NCBI GenBank assembly: GCA_035293985.1
Contig: DATGLS010000008.1
Coordinates: 1-64,000, forward strand
Direction of reading: 5' to 3'
Source of the DNA: JAVDCA01 sp035293985
GTDB lineage: Bacteria > Pseudomonadota > Alphaproteobacteria > Rhizobiales > Xanthobacteraceae
Length of the DNA: 64,000 bases
Part shown: in pieces, positions 53,919-62,592 of the stretch
Numbering within the stretch: the stretch's first letter is position 1
Layout of the letters: the number at the start of each line of letters is the position of its first letter
Notes under the pieces: model-generated
Databases searched by the model: none
Seen by the model: only the letters and a program-made list of their open reading frames with translations
What the model was told of the DNA's origin: nothing
Position numbers and translations under genes: made by a program

Positions 53919-54203
53919 ATGCGATTGACCTCAGAGCAGGTCGAGCGGACACTCGCCCAGTTCGACGCACAGCCGATTCCGGAGGACCATCCGGCGCTGC
54001 CGCGTCTCAACGAGGTGTTCGGCGATCACACCTTCTTTCTCGACGCCAGCGGCCTCAACGTCGTGGAGCCGACGGCCGTATCGGTCGATTCGGGCGCCGC
54101 CACCGGACAGGTCATCAAGATCGCCGGCTGGAGCGACGAGCAGCTCGCCCCGCATCCGCCGGAGCCGACCGACCTCGTCGTCGTGATCGGCACCGCGCAC
54201 TGA
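53919..54203 (+). CDS. Small conserved-looking hypothetical protein
   Basis: A 94-residue acidic cytoplasmic protein, MRLTSEQVERTLAQFDAQPI ending LVVVIGTAH. AAGGAG precedes the ATG by six bases, which supports translation. There are no Cys residues, signal or membrane segments. The layout of a helix followed by a small beta domain (GLNVVEPTAVSVDSG, QVIKIAGW) is all that can be said. It converges on the LysR gene with three bases between stops. Confidence 0.75.
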   Translation: MRLTSEQVERTLAQFDAQPIPEDHPALPRLNEVFGDHTFFLDASGLNVVEPTAVSVDSGAATGQVIKIAGWSDEQLAPHPPEPTDLVVVIGTAH

Positions 54204-54206
54204 CGC

Positions 54207-55154
54207 TCATCGATCGCCGAACAGCGACGCGAACACCGCGCGGATCCACTGGCTGCCCGGCTCGCGGTGAAACCGGGTGTGCCAATATTGATAGATGCCG
54301 ATCTCCGGCAGCCGCAGCGGCGGCCGGATGATCGCGAGGTCGAGATCGCGCGCCAGCACGGTCGCGATCGAACGCGGCAGCGTCGCGACCGCATCGGTGT
54401 GCTTGGCCAGCACCGCGGCGCCGATGAACATCGGCACGCGGCAGACGATGTTTTCCGGCGCGACCGCGCGTTCGATCGCGCGCTCGGCCAGCTGGTGCGC
54501 ATGCCCGGTGCCGACGGTAGAAACCAGCACGTGCTTCTCGCCCGCGAACGCCGCCGCCGACGGGCGGCGACCCAGCCGGCGACCAAGCCGCGGGTGGCCG
54601 TTGCGCACCACGCTCACATAGTTCTCGGTCCATAACAGCTGCCGGCGCACCGCCTTGGTGAGCGCCGGGAACGAGCCCATGGCGAAATCGATGTTGCCGG
54701 ACGCGAGCCACGGCTCGAGCTGCTGGGCGTCGAGCGCGACGGTACGCACGCGCACCCGCGGCGCGTTGGCGAGCAGATGATTGACCAGCGGCGGCAGCAG
54801 TTTGATCACCCCGGCATCGACCACGCAGAAATTGAAGGTGCGGCTCGAGGTCGCCGGATCGAACGCGACGTGCGCGCTGCGCAGCGCGCGCACGCGCTCG
54901 AGAATGCCGCCGACCGGCTGCCCGAGCTCGAGCGCCTTGGCGGTCGGCTCCATGCGCAGCCCCGCGCGCACCAGCAGCGGATCGGAGAAATAACGGCGCA
55001 AGCGCGCGAGCGTCTTGCTCAGCGCCGGCTGCGTCACCTCCAGCACTTTGGCGGCGCGGGTGAGGCTGCGCTCGCGCAACAGCACGTCGAGCACCTCGAA
55101 ATCGCGCAGCTCGATCGCGCCTGCATAACCTGTCGGAATAGTCTCAATAGCCAT
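54207..55154 (-). CDS. LysR-family transcriptional regulator
   Basis: A 315-residue regulator. The winged helix-turn-helix is at about 17-75 (LRDFEVLDVLLRERSLTRAA, VTQPALSKTLARLRRYFSDP), followed by the effector-binding domain. The DPLLVRAGLRMEPTAKA linker is close to NodD/NahR-subgroup regulators of aromatic pathways. It is divergent from the HpaB-type monooxygenase gene across 99 bases, the classic arrangement for control of that cluster. An AGCTAGCT palindrome at 55187-55194 in the shared spacer is a candidate site. It is the only DNA-binding regulator in the window. Confidence 0.93.
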   Translation of the reverse strand: MAIETIPTGYAGAIELRDFEVLDVLLRERSLTRAAKVLEVTQPALSKTLARLRRYFSDPLLVRAGLRMEPTAKALELGQPVGGILERVRALRSAHVAFDPATSSRTFNFCVVDAGVIKLLPPLVNHLLANAPRVRVRTVALDAQQLEPWLASGNIDFAMGSFPALTKAVRRQLLWTENYVSVVRNGHPRLGRRLGRRPSAAAFAGEKHVLVSTVGTGHAHQLAERAIERAVAPENIVCRVPMFIGAAVLAKHTDAVATLPRSIATVLARDLDLAIIRPPLRLPEIGIYQYWHTRFHREPGSQWIRAVFASLFGDR

Positions 55155-55253
55155 GGCTGCATAGAGTACGCGGCGGATCAGGCGTAAGCTAGCTGATAAT
55201 CACAAACGCCCGCCCGCCGGCGCGTGCCGCCGGCCCGGCGCAGGGAGGCGACC

Positions 55254-56870
55254 ATGGACGCCCAATCCCGCGAAAGGCAAGCCGGTGAAAGACCGGCGGC
55301 TCGTGTCGCGCTGCGCAGCGGCGAGCATTACCTGCGCTCGCTCGATGACGGGCGCGTGGTCTGGGTCGGCAACGAGAAGATCGACAATGTCGCGACCCAC
55401 CCGCTGACGCGCGATTATGCCCGGCGCACCGCCGAATTCTTCGACCTGCATCGCCGCGCCGACCTGCAGGACGTCCTCACCTTCGTCGACGACGACGGCA
55501 CGCGCCGCTCGATGACCTGGTTCCAGCACCGCAGCAAAACGGCGCTGGTCCGCAAGCGCAAGTACCACGAGTTCATCATGAAGCACTTCGTGGCGGCGTC
55601 CTGCCCGCGCACGCCCGATGTGCAGAACTACATCCTGGTCACCTACGTCGACGATCCGCAGCCGTGGGAAAGCGCCGCCGTCGGCGCCGACGGCCGCGGG
55701 CTCGCGCGCAACATCGTCGAGTTCTATCGCCACGCCATGGAGAACGATCTCGTCTGCGCGCCGCATTTCGTCGACCCGCAGGCGGATCGCTCCAGCGCCG
55801 ATGCGCACGCCAACTCGCCGGCATTGCGCGTGGTCGCGACCAACGACGAAGGGATCGTCGTCAACGGCGTCAAGGCGATCGGCACCGGCTCGGCGTTCGG
55901 CGACTTCCTGCATCTCGGCGTGTTCTTCCGACCGGGCGCCAAGGGCGACCAGGTCATCTATGGCGTCTGCCCCGCCAACGCCAAAGGCGTGACCATCGTG
56001 TGCCGCGAGAGCGTCGTGAAGGCGGATGCGACCGAGCACCCGCTCGCCGCCCAGGGCGACGAGCTCGACTCCACCGTGCTGTTCGACAACGTGCTGATCC
56101 CGTGGAAATACGTCTTCCACATCGGCAACCCGGATCACGCCAAGCTTTATCCGCAGCGCGTGTTCGACTGGGTGCATTATCATGCGCTGGTGCGCCAGGC
56201 GGTGCGCGCCGAGCTGCTCGCCGGCCTCGCCATCCTGGTGTGCGAGCATCTCGGCACCGCCAAGATCGACGCGGTGCAGTCGCGGCTCGCGAAGATCATC
56301 GGCTTCCAGCAGTCGGTCTACGCCCACGTGGTGGCGTCGGAGGACCTCGGCTTCTACACGCCGGGCGGGCTCTACAAGCCGAACATCCAGCTCTTCAACT
56401 GGGGGCGGGTCTATTTCCTCCAGCAGTTCGGCGGGATGATCCACGAGCTGATCGACCTGTGCGGCCGCAGCGCGCTGATGTTTCCCACCGAGGCGCAGTG
56501 GCAGGATCCCACCATGCGCCCATGGTTCGAGCGGCTCAACAAGGGGCCCACCGGCGAGCCCTATGACCGCATCAAGCTCGCCCGGGTGATCCGCGATCTC
56601 TATTTGACCGACTGGGGCGGCAGGCTCTACATGTTCGAGAACTTCAACGGTACGCCGCTGCAGACCTTGCTGTCGCTCACCCTCAAACGCGCCGAGTTCA
56701 CCGGCGCCGGACCCTTCGCGGCCTTCGCCCGCAAGGTAGCCGGTATCGACGTGAAGGAGGGCGCAGCCACCGAGTACACGACCACCGCCGACTACGCCAA
56801 GGCGCAGGACGCCGCGCGCGAGGAAAGCCTCGCGGCCGCGCTCGTGCGCGGCGGTGGACGCGCCGCCTAG
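55254..56870 (+). CDS. HpaB-family FADH2-dependent monooxygenase
   Basis: Oxygenase component of a two-component class D flavin monooxygenase (4-hydroxyphenylacetate 3-hydroxylase/HpaB family), 538 residues. GGAGG lies six bases before the ATG. The order is the acyl-CoA-dehydrogenase-like N-terminal helical domain (RSGEHYLRSLDDGRVVWVGN), middle beta domain (VVNGVKAIGTGSAFGDFLHL) and C-terminal four-helix bundle (GLAILVCEHLGTAKIDAVQ). It needs a separate flavin reductase (HpaC type), which is not encoded nearby. It opens a rightward operon controlled by the divergent LysR gene. It likely hydroxylates a phenol or epoxidises a related substrate. Confidence 0.93.
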   Translation: MDAQSRERQAGERPAARVALRSGEHYLRSLDDGRVVWVGNEKIDNVATHPLTRDYARRTAEFFDLHRRADLQDVLTFVDDDGTRRSMTWFQHRSKTALVRKRKYHEFIMKHFVAASCPRTPDVQNYILVTYVDDPQPWESAAVGADGRGLARNIVEFYRHAMENDLVCAPHFVDPQADRSSADAHANSPALRVVATNDEGIVVNGVKAIGTGSAFGDFLHLGVFFRPGAKGDQVIYGVCPANAKGVTIVCRESVVKADATEHPLAAQGDELDSTVLFDNVLIPWKYVFHIGNPDHAKLYPQRVFDWVHYHALVRQAVRAELLAGLAILVCEHLGTAKIDAVQSRLAKIIGFQQSVYAHVVASEDLGFYTPGGLYKPNIQLFNWGRVYFLQQFGGMIHELIDLCGRSALMFPTEAQWQDPTMRPWFERLNKGPTGEPYDRIKLARVIRDLYLTDWGGRLYMFENFNGTPLQTLLSLTLKRAEFTGAGPFAAFARKVAGIDVKEGAATEYTTTADYAKAQDAAREESLAAALVRGGGRAA

Positions 56871-56898
56871 ACAAGCCGATCCGCAAGGAGACCTCAAT

Positions 56899-57558
56899 AT
56901 GTCCATACCCAAGCAACGCATCAGCTACGTCCCGTTCGAGAAGATGGACGCCGCCATGCAGGAGGAGATGCGGCGCTGCGAGCGCGAGGGCACGCCGCGG
57001 CCGGAGAGCACCGCGGTGCGCGCGCACGTGCCGGCGGCGTTCTGGTTCTTCGCCAACTCGTGGCGCGATCTCTTCCACAACGGGGTGCTCGACCACGCCA
57101 TCAAGGAGCTGTGCCGGCTCTACGTCTCGCGCTCCGTGCAGTGCGAGTATTGCGGCAACCAGCGTTCCGAGAAGACGACGCGGACCGGCGCCCTGATCGA
57201 GGACCACGTCAAGGACCTGATCAACTTCGAGTCTTCGACCAAGTACAACGAGCGGCAGAAGGCGGCGCTCGCCTACGCCGAGGCGATCACTTGGCGCGGC
57301 GAGACCGACGACGCGTTCTGGGATCGCATGCACAAGCACTTCAGCGAGCCGGAGCTCGTCGAGCTCGGCTGCATGATCGGCCTGACCCTCGGCCAGCAGA
57401 GCTGGCTGCGCCTGCTCAACATCGATCATCACCAGGTGATGGCCACCACGTCCGCCTCGATGGCTCCGGGCTACGAGGACGCCGACAGGCTTGCCGCCAC
57501 CAAGGCCTCGGGCGACTATTGGGCCAAGAAGAAAGCCACGCCCTCGAAGGTGGCGTGA
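56899..57558 (+). CDS. Carboxymuconolactone decarboxylase (CMD/AhpD) family protein
   Basis: A 219-residue helical protein of the CMD superfamily. The redox-type pair is present as C82-x-x-C85 in VQCEYCGNQRSEK, and YNERQKAALAYAEAITWRG is the following conserved helix. AAGGAG precedes the ATG by eight bases. Relatives act as peroxidase-like thiol proteins (AhpD) or as ring-opening lactone decarboxylases. It lies 28 bases after the monooxygenase gene, so it probably handles the oxidised product or reactive by-products. Confidence 0.9.
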   Translation: MSIPKQRISYVPFEKMDAAMQEEMRRCEREGTPRPESTAVRAHVPAAFWFFANSWRDLFHNGVLDHAIKELCRLYVSRSVQCEYCGNQRSEKTTRTGALIEDHVKDLINFESSTKYNERQKAALAYAEAITWRGETDDAFWDRMHKHFSEPELVELGCMIGLTLGQQSWLRLLNIDHHQVMATTSASMAPGYEDADRLAATKASGDYWAKKKATPSKVA

Positions 57559-57564
57559 GGAACG

Positions 57565-58734
57565 ATGCGCAAGAGCGACGAGCGGCTCCTGGTGACCCAC
57601 GTGGGCAGCCTCCCACGCGGGGAGCGGCTCAACGAGCTGCTGATCCGCTCCGAGCTCGGCGAAAGCGTCGACGCAAAAGCGCTCGACGCCGAGATCGAGC
57701 GCCGCGTCGCGCTGGTGTTCGGCAAGCAGCGCGAGCTCGGCATCGACATCGCCAATGACGGCGAGCAGGGCCGGGTCGGCTTCCAGACCTATGTGGCGCT
57801 GCGCATGTCCGGCTTCGGCGGCCAGTCGAACCGGCCGCGGCCGCGCGACATGGCCGATTTCCCCGACTTCGGCAAGCTTCTGGCCGAGCGCTTCCCGCGC
57901 CGCGGCAAGCAGTTCAATGCGCCGCAGGCGATCGCCGAGGTGCGCTACAAGGACACGACCGCGATCGACGCCGAGGTCGCGCGGCTCGCCCGCAACGCCG
58001 CGGCGGCGGGCCGCAGGCCGTCCGACTGCTTCATGACGGCGCCCTCGCCCGGCATCATCGCGAGCACGCTCATCAACGCCTACTACCCGAGCCACCGCGA
58101 TTACGTGTTCGCGCTCGCGCGCGAGATGCGCAACGAATATGCCGCGATCACCAAGGCGGGCTTCGTGCTGCAGATCGACGCACCCGATCTCGCCATGGAC
58201 CGCACCATCGGCTTTCAGGACAAGTCCGAAGCCGAGTTCATCGCCGCCGCCGAGACCATCGTGGCGGCGATCAACAGCGCGATCGAGGGCTTGCCGCGCG
58301 ATCAGATTCGCCTGCACTGCTGCTGGGGCAACTGGGAAGGGCCGCACACCCACGACATCCCGTTCGCCAGCGTGCTGCCGGTGCTCGAGCAGGCGAAGGT
58401 GGGCGCGCTCAGCGTCGAGTTCGGCAATCCGCGCCACCAGCACGAGACTGCGGTGCTGCGTAAACGCAAGCTGCCGGATCACCTGCTGCTGGTCGCCGGC
58501 GTGATCGACACCACGACCAACTTCGTCGAGCACCCCGAGGTGGTGGCCAAGCGCCTCGAGGAGACCGTCGCAGCGGTCGGCGACCGCGAGCGCGTGATCG
58601 CATCGACCGATTGCGGCTTCGGCACCTTCGCGGGCCGCGAATGGGTGGCCGAGGACGTGGTGTGGGCGAAGCTCGATTCGCTGCGCAAGGGCGCCGACAT
58701 CGCCTCGGCGCGGCTATGGGGTAAGGCGCACTGA
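57565..58734 (+). CDS. Short MetE-like zinc enzyme (methyltransferase / CoM-transferase-type)
   Basis: A 389-residue protein equal to only the C-terminal catalytic barrel of cobalamin-independent methionine synthase. The zinc site is H251-x-C253 (RLHCCWGN), E285 (SVEFGN) and C350 (STDCGFGT), matching MetE and the epoxyalkane:CoM transferase. MRKSDERLLVTHVGSLPRGE is the standard N-terminus. The N-terminal MetE half is absent. It activates a thiol as nucleophile; methyl transfer to or from a substrate, or thiol addition to an epoxide formed by the HpaB-type oxygenase, are both possible. Start follows the CMD stop by six bases. Confidence 0.9.
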   Translation: MRKSDERLLVTHVGSLPRGERLNELLIRSELGESVDAKALDAEIERRVALVFGKQRELGIDIANDGEQGRVGFQTYVALRMSGFGGQSNRPRPRDMADFPDFGKLLAERFPRRGKQFNAPQAIAEVRYKDTTAIDAEVARLARNAAAAGRRPSDCFMTAPSPGIIASTLINAYYPSHRDYVFALAREMRNEYAAITKAGFVLQIDAPDLAMDRTIGFQDKSEAEFIAAAETIVAAINSAIEGLPRDQIRLHCCWGNWEGPHTHDIPFASVLPVLEQAKVGALSVEFGNPRHQHETAVLRKRKLPDHLLLVAGVIDTTTNFVEHPEVVAKRLEETVAAVGDRERVIASTDCGFGTFAGREWVAEDVVWAKLDSLRKGADIASARLWGKAH

Positions 58735-58762
58735 CGCAACGTAACGACGCCGGGGGACGAGG

Positions 58763-59158
58763 ATGCACGCGTTCTACAATGATCCGTCATGGCTGGTGAC
58801 GATCGGGCGCTGGTGCATCGTCTTCTTCTTTCTCGTGGTCGGCGGCCGCAATTGCCTCAAAGCCCAAGTCGACGACCATGTGCACCGGCTGAAGGCCGCC
58901 GGCGCCCCCTTCCCGCTCGCCACCTTCTGGATCGGCCAGACGCTGGAATTCGTCGGCTGCGCGCTGGTGCTGTTCAACTGGCACCCGGCGGTCGGCGCCG
59001 GCTGCCTGATCGCCTTCACGGTGCTCGCCTCCGCGCTGCTGCTGCGCTTCTGGGAGGCGCCCGATCCGTTCAAGAAGGCGGTGATGCGCAACGCCATGCT
59101 GGCGAACACCGCGATCGTCGGCGGCCTGCTCCTGCTGCTGCAGCGCAGCCTCGGATGA
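58763..59158 (+). CDS. DoxX-like small membrane protein
   Basis: A 131-residue inner-membrane protein with four predicted helices (IGRWCIVFFFLVVGGRNCL, LEFVGCALVLFNW, AVGAGCLIAFTVLASALLL, LANTAIVGGLLLLLQ). The helix-loop pattern with a charged first loop (QVDDHVHRLKAAGAP) and FWEAPDPFKKAV is that of the DoxX group, sometimes linked to quinone or thiol metabolism. It starts 28 bases after the MetE-like gene and overlaps the next gene by four bases (ATGA). Confidence 0.85.
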   Translation: MHAFYNDPSWLVTIGRWCIVFFFLVVGGRNCLKAQVDDHVHRLKAAGAPFPLATFWIGQTLEFVGCALVLFNWHPAVGAGCLIAFTVLASALLLRFWEAPDPFKKAVMRNAMLANTAIVGGLLLLLQRSLG

Positions 59159-59760
59159 CGACGGCCGGCCCACGCATCGCGCCGCTGCCGCCCGGCGACG
59201 CGCCGGAGCTTGCCGGAGAGTTCGCCTCTTTTCTCAAGTCGCTCGGCTTCGTGCCGAACAGCGTGCTGACCATGCAGCGCATGCCTGCGCTGGTGCGCGC
59301 CTTCGTGGCGATGCAGGCCGTCATCTGGAGCCCGGACAGCAAGGTCGACCGCGGGCTCAAGCGGCTGATCGCCTATGCGGCGAGCCGCGCGGTCGGCGAC
59401 GCCTACAGCATGGCGCACACGGCCAGCGGTGCGATTCACTTCGGCGTCGATCCGGCGCGGCTCGCGGCGCTCGCCGACGTCGAGAGCAGTGCGCAGTTCA
59501 CGCCCGCCGAGAAGGCCGCGTTGGCGCTCGCCGTCGCCGCCAGCGCCGTGCCCAACGCGGTCACGGACGAGCTCTTCGCGAGGGCGCGCGCCCACTGGAG
59601 CGAGGAAGAGATCGTCGAGATTGTCGCAGCCGTCGCCATGGCCGGTTTTCTCGCCCGCTGGAATGGTACGATGGCGACGCCGCTCGAGGACGAGCCGCGC
59701 GAGGTTGCCGAGAGATATCTCGCCCCGCACGGCTGGTCGGCCGGCGTGCACGGCGCCTGA
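59155..59760 (+). CDS. CMD/AhpD-like protein lacking the Cys pair
   Basis: A 201-residue alpha-helical protein of the AhpD-like superfamily. The site that is normally CxYCxxH reads DAYSMAH (about 81-87), with both Cys replaced. FTPAEKAALALAVAASAVPN is the usual following helix, and LVRAFVAMQAVIW precedes the site. It overlaps the DoxX-like gene by four bases, so the two are co-translated. Without the thiols it may be a structural or lyase-type member. It is the second CMD-fold protein of the cluster. Confidence 0.87.
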   Translation: MTTAGPRIAPLPPGDAPELAGEFASFLKSLGFVPNSVLTMQRMPALVRAFVAMQAVIWSPDSKVDRGLKRLIAYAASRAVGDAYSMAHTASGAIHFGVDPARLAALADVESSAQFTPAEKAALALAVAASAVPNAVTDELFARARAHWSEEEIVEIVAAVAMAGFLARWNGTMATPLEDEPREVAERYLAPHGWSAGVHGA

Positions 59761-59858
59761 GCGGCGCCGCGAATTCGCATAAGTAAGGACGAGGCCGGCG
59801 AAACGTCGCGCCTCGCAAAGTCGAGGGAACGCAGAGCGAAGTCCTGGGAGGGACAACC

Positions 59859-61124
59859 ATGTCGGCTCGCATCAATCGTCGCAATTTCATGCAGGGCACC
59901 GCGGCCACGGCCGGCGCCGCCACCATCGCCACCACGATCGCCGACACGATCGCCATGCCGGCGGTCGCACAGAGCGCGCCGCTCAAGATCGGCCTGATGA
60001 CGGTGAAGACCGGGCCGCTCGCCGCCGGCGGCATCCATATGGAGGAAGGCTTCCGCGCCTATCTCAAGTCGCACGATTCCAAGCTCGGCGGGCGCACGGT
60101 CGATCTCACGGTCGCGGATACCGGCGGCAACCCGGCCGGCGCCAAGACCAAGGCGATCGAGCTCGTCGAGCGCGACAAGGTCGACCTTGTCATGGGCCCG
60201 TTCGCGGCCTTCGAGCTGCTCGCGATCCTCGACTATCTCGCCCAGAACAAGATGCCGACGCTCGCGTTCGCGGGCGCCGAGGACGTCACGCAACGGCGCG
60301 GCAATCCCTACCTGCTGCGCACCTCCTACACGTCGGCGCAGGGCCTCTACCCGCTCGCCGACTATGCGCTCAAGGAGCTCAAGGGCAAACGCGCCGTCAC
60401 CATGATGGACGATTTCGCCTTCGGTTACGAGGAGTGCGGCGGCTTCCAGCGCGCCTTCGAGGACGGCGGCGGCCGCGTCGTCAAGAAGCTGTGGTCGCCG
60501 CTCAACACGCCGGACTACGTGCCCTACATCGCGCAGATCCAGGATTGCGACGTGGTCTGCCAGGGGCTCACGGGATCCAATCCGCTGAAGTTCACCAAGG
60601 CCTACCACGAGCTCGGGCTCAAGCCGCAGCTGCTCGGCGGCACGACCGCGGCCGACGACACCATCATGGGCGGCTTCGGCGACGAGGCGATCGGATTGAT
60701 CAACTCTTGTCCCTACACGCTCGATCTCGACACTGAGGCCAACCGGCGCTTCCTCGCCGACATGCACAAGCACGCCGGGCCCAATGTCGCGATCGGGACC
60801 TATGCGGCCACCTCTTACCTCAACGGCCAGGTCATCGAGGCGGCTCTGCAGAAAACCAACGGCAAGTCCGACGATCCGTCCGCGCTCATCGCCGCAATGC
60901 GGTCGGTCAAGCTCGCCGATACGCCGCGCGGCCCGATCAGCTTCGACGATCACAACAACATCGTGTGCCCGATCTACATCCGCCGCGTCGAGAAGCAGGG
61001 CGGCAAGATGGTCAACAAGACGATCAAGGCCTATCCGGCCGTGAGCCAGTTCTGGACCTACGATCCGAAATGGTTCCTGGCGCAGCCGGTCTATTCGCGC
61101 GATTATCCGCCGCTCAAATCATGA
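59859..61124 (+). CDS. Liv-type periplasmic receptor with Tat signal
   Basis: A 421-residue branched-chain-amino-acid-type receptor (Peripla_BP_6). The N-terminus INRRNFMQGTAATAGAAT is a twin-arginine signal ending near AVAQS. The mature part begins PLKIGLMTVKTGPLAAGGIH and contains ADTGGNPAGAKTKAIELVER and NPYLLRTSYTSAQGLYPLAD. GGGAGGG precedes the ATG. No permease or ATPase gene is near; the complete Liv set at 50341 may serve it. It probably delivers the substrate of the HpaB-type cluster. Confidence 0.92.
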   Translation: MSARINRRNFMQGTAATAGAATIATTIADTIAMPAVAQSAPLKIGLMTVKTGPLAAGGIHMEEGFRAYLKSHDSKLGGRTVDLTVADTGGNPAGAKTKAIELVERDKVDLVMGPFAAFELLAILDYLAQNKMPTLAFAGAEDVTQRRGNPYLLRTSYTSAQGLYPLADYALKELKGKRAVTMMDDFAFGYEECGGFQRAFEDGGGRVVKKLWSPLNTPDYVPYIAQIQDCDVVCQGLTGSNPLKFTKAYHELGLKPQLLGGTTAADDTIMGGFGDEAIGLINSCPYTLDLDTEANRRFLADMHKHAGPNVAIGTYAATSYLNGQVIEAALQKTNGKSDDPSALIAAMRSVKLADTPRGPISFDDHNNIVCPIYIRRVEKQGGKMVNKTIKAYPAVSQFWTYDPKWFLAQPVYSRDYPPLKS

Positions 61125-61144
61125 GGCGGTAATCGGAAACATCC

Positions 61145-62410
61145 ATGCAACGGACGGCAGCGACCAGCATCGAGACGGCGTTCAACGCCCTGCAGAAGAA
61201 TCCGACGGTCGGCAAAATCCTCGCCGAGCTCGAGGCGGATACGGCGCGGACGGTGGCCGAGCAGCGTACGCTCGCCGAGATCGCCTCGCCGCCGTTCAAG
61301 GAGCGCCGGCGCGCCGAGTATTTCCTGCAGCGCTTCCGCGAGCTCGGCCTTGCCGATGCGGCGATCGATGCGGAAGGCAACGTGATCGGGTTGCGCGCGG
61401 GCAGCGGCGGCAGGCCGCGCATCGCCGTCGTATCGCATCTCGACAGCGTGTTCGCCGAAGGCACGGACGTACGCGTCAAGGAGGCGGACGGGACGCTGCA
61501 CGGCCCCGGCGTCGGCGACAATGCGCGCGGCCTCGCCGTGATCCTGTCGCTGCTGCGCGCCATGGGCTCCAACATGGGCGCAAACGGGATCGAGACAGTC
61601 GGTGACCTCCTCTGGGTCGGCTCGGTCGGCGAGGAGGAGCTCGGCAACCTGCGCGGCGTGCGGGCGCTTTTGCGCGACCATCCGGACCTCGACGGTTTCG
61701 TCGCGATCGATGGGCTCAAGGTGAGCCGCATCGTCAACCAGGCGACCGGCAGCCATCGCTACGAGATCATCTTCTCCGGGCCGGGCGGCCACAGCTTCTC
61801 GGCCTACGGTCTGCCGAGCCCGATCCACGCCATGGGGCGGGCGATCGCAGGGATTTCCGATCTGCAGCCGCCCGCCGATCCGAAGACCACGTTCACGGTC
61901 GGCACCGTGCGCGGCGGAACTTCGGTCAATGCGATCGCCAAGGAGGCGCGCATGGCGCTCGACCTGCGCTCCAACGCCGCCGACGCGCTTTTGCAACTTG
62001 AGGAGAAGTCGCTCGCAATCGTGCAACATGCGGTGGCGCAGGAGAACGCTCGCTGGCGCTCCGACAAGATCACGGTCGAGATCAAGCTGATCGGCGACCG
62101 CCCGGCCGGCGCGACGCCGCAGTCCTCCACCATCATCGAGACCGCGCGCCGCGCCGTCACCGCGGTGGCACCCGGGGCACCGCTCGAATTTGCGGCATCG
62201 AGCACGGATTCGAACATCGCGATGTCGCTCGGCATCCCGGCCGTAACCATCGGCGGCGGCGGCGAAGGCGGCGGCCAGCACTCGCTCAATGAGTGGTACA
62301 GGCCCACAAATGCGCATCTCGGGCCGCAGAGTGCGCTGCTGACCCTGCTGATGCTGGCCGGAATGGCCGGGGTCAGCGACCCGGTCCTGCCCCGGCGGCG
62401 TGTTGGGTGA
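61145..62410 (+). CDS. M20-family metallohydrolase
   Basis: A 421-residue zinc amidohydrolase or peptidase. Metal ligands are visible in SHLDSVFAEG (His near 98), GVGDNARG (Asp near 121), GSVGEEELGN (catalytic Glu near 160 and ligand Glu), and the C-terminal GGGQHSLNEWY His near 379. GPGGHSFSAYG marks the dimerisation domain. It starts 20 bases after the receptor gene. It may hydrolyse an amide-linked substrate brought in by that receptor; no signal peptide is present. Confidence 0.9.
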   Translation: MQRTAATSIETAFNALQKNPTVGKILAELEADTARTVAEQRTLAEIASPPFKERRRAEYFLQRFRELGLADAAIDAEGNVIGLRAGSGGRPRIAVVSHLDSVFAEGTDVRVKEADGTLHGPGVGDNARGLAVILSLLRAMGSNMGANGIETVGDLLWVGSVGEEELGNLRGVRALLRDHPDLDGFVAIDGLKVSRIVNQATGSHRYEIIFSGPGGHSFSAYGLPSPIHAMGRAIAGISDLQPPADPKTTFTVGTVRGGTSVNAIAKEARMALDLRSNAADALLQLEEKSLAIVQHAVAQENARWRSDKITVEIKLIGDRPAGATPQSSTIIETARRAVTAVAPGAPLEFAASSTDSNIAMSLGIPAVTIGGGGEGGGQHSLNEWYRPTNAHLGPQSALLTLLMLAGMAGVSDPVLPRRRVG

Positions 62411-62537
62411 GCCGAGACTGGGCACGCAACGGCCCGGCGTTTGCTTCATAAGCCTGCACGGACGGCAAGGCCGCGAGGGCGTGGCAAAAAGTCGATGTCT
62501 CTTGTCCGCGTCCTGCGCTAGCATTGTTCTAGATGGG

Positions 62538-62571
62538 CGGCGAGACACGGCACAAAAGTTGCCTCTCGCCG
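62538..62571 (+). promoter_or_regulatory. Stable hairpin in leader of family 5 receptor gene
   Basis: CGGCGAG (62538-62544) pairs with CTCGCCG (62565-62571), and GGCA with TGCC extend the stem inside. It lies 21 bases upstream of the ATG, just before the GGGAG ribosome site. It could tune translation or mRNA stability. No T-run follows. Confidence 0.4.
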
Positions 62572-62592
62572 GCATAACTGGGAGCGTACGCC

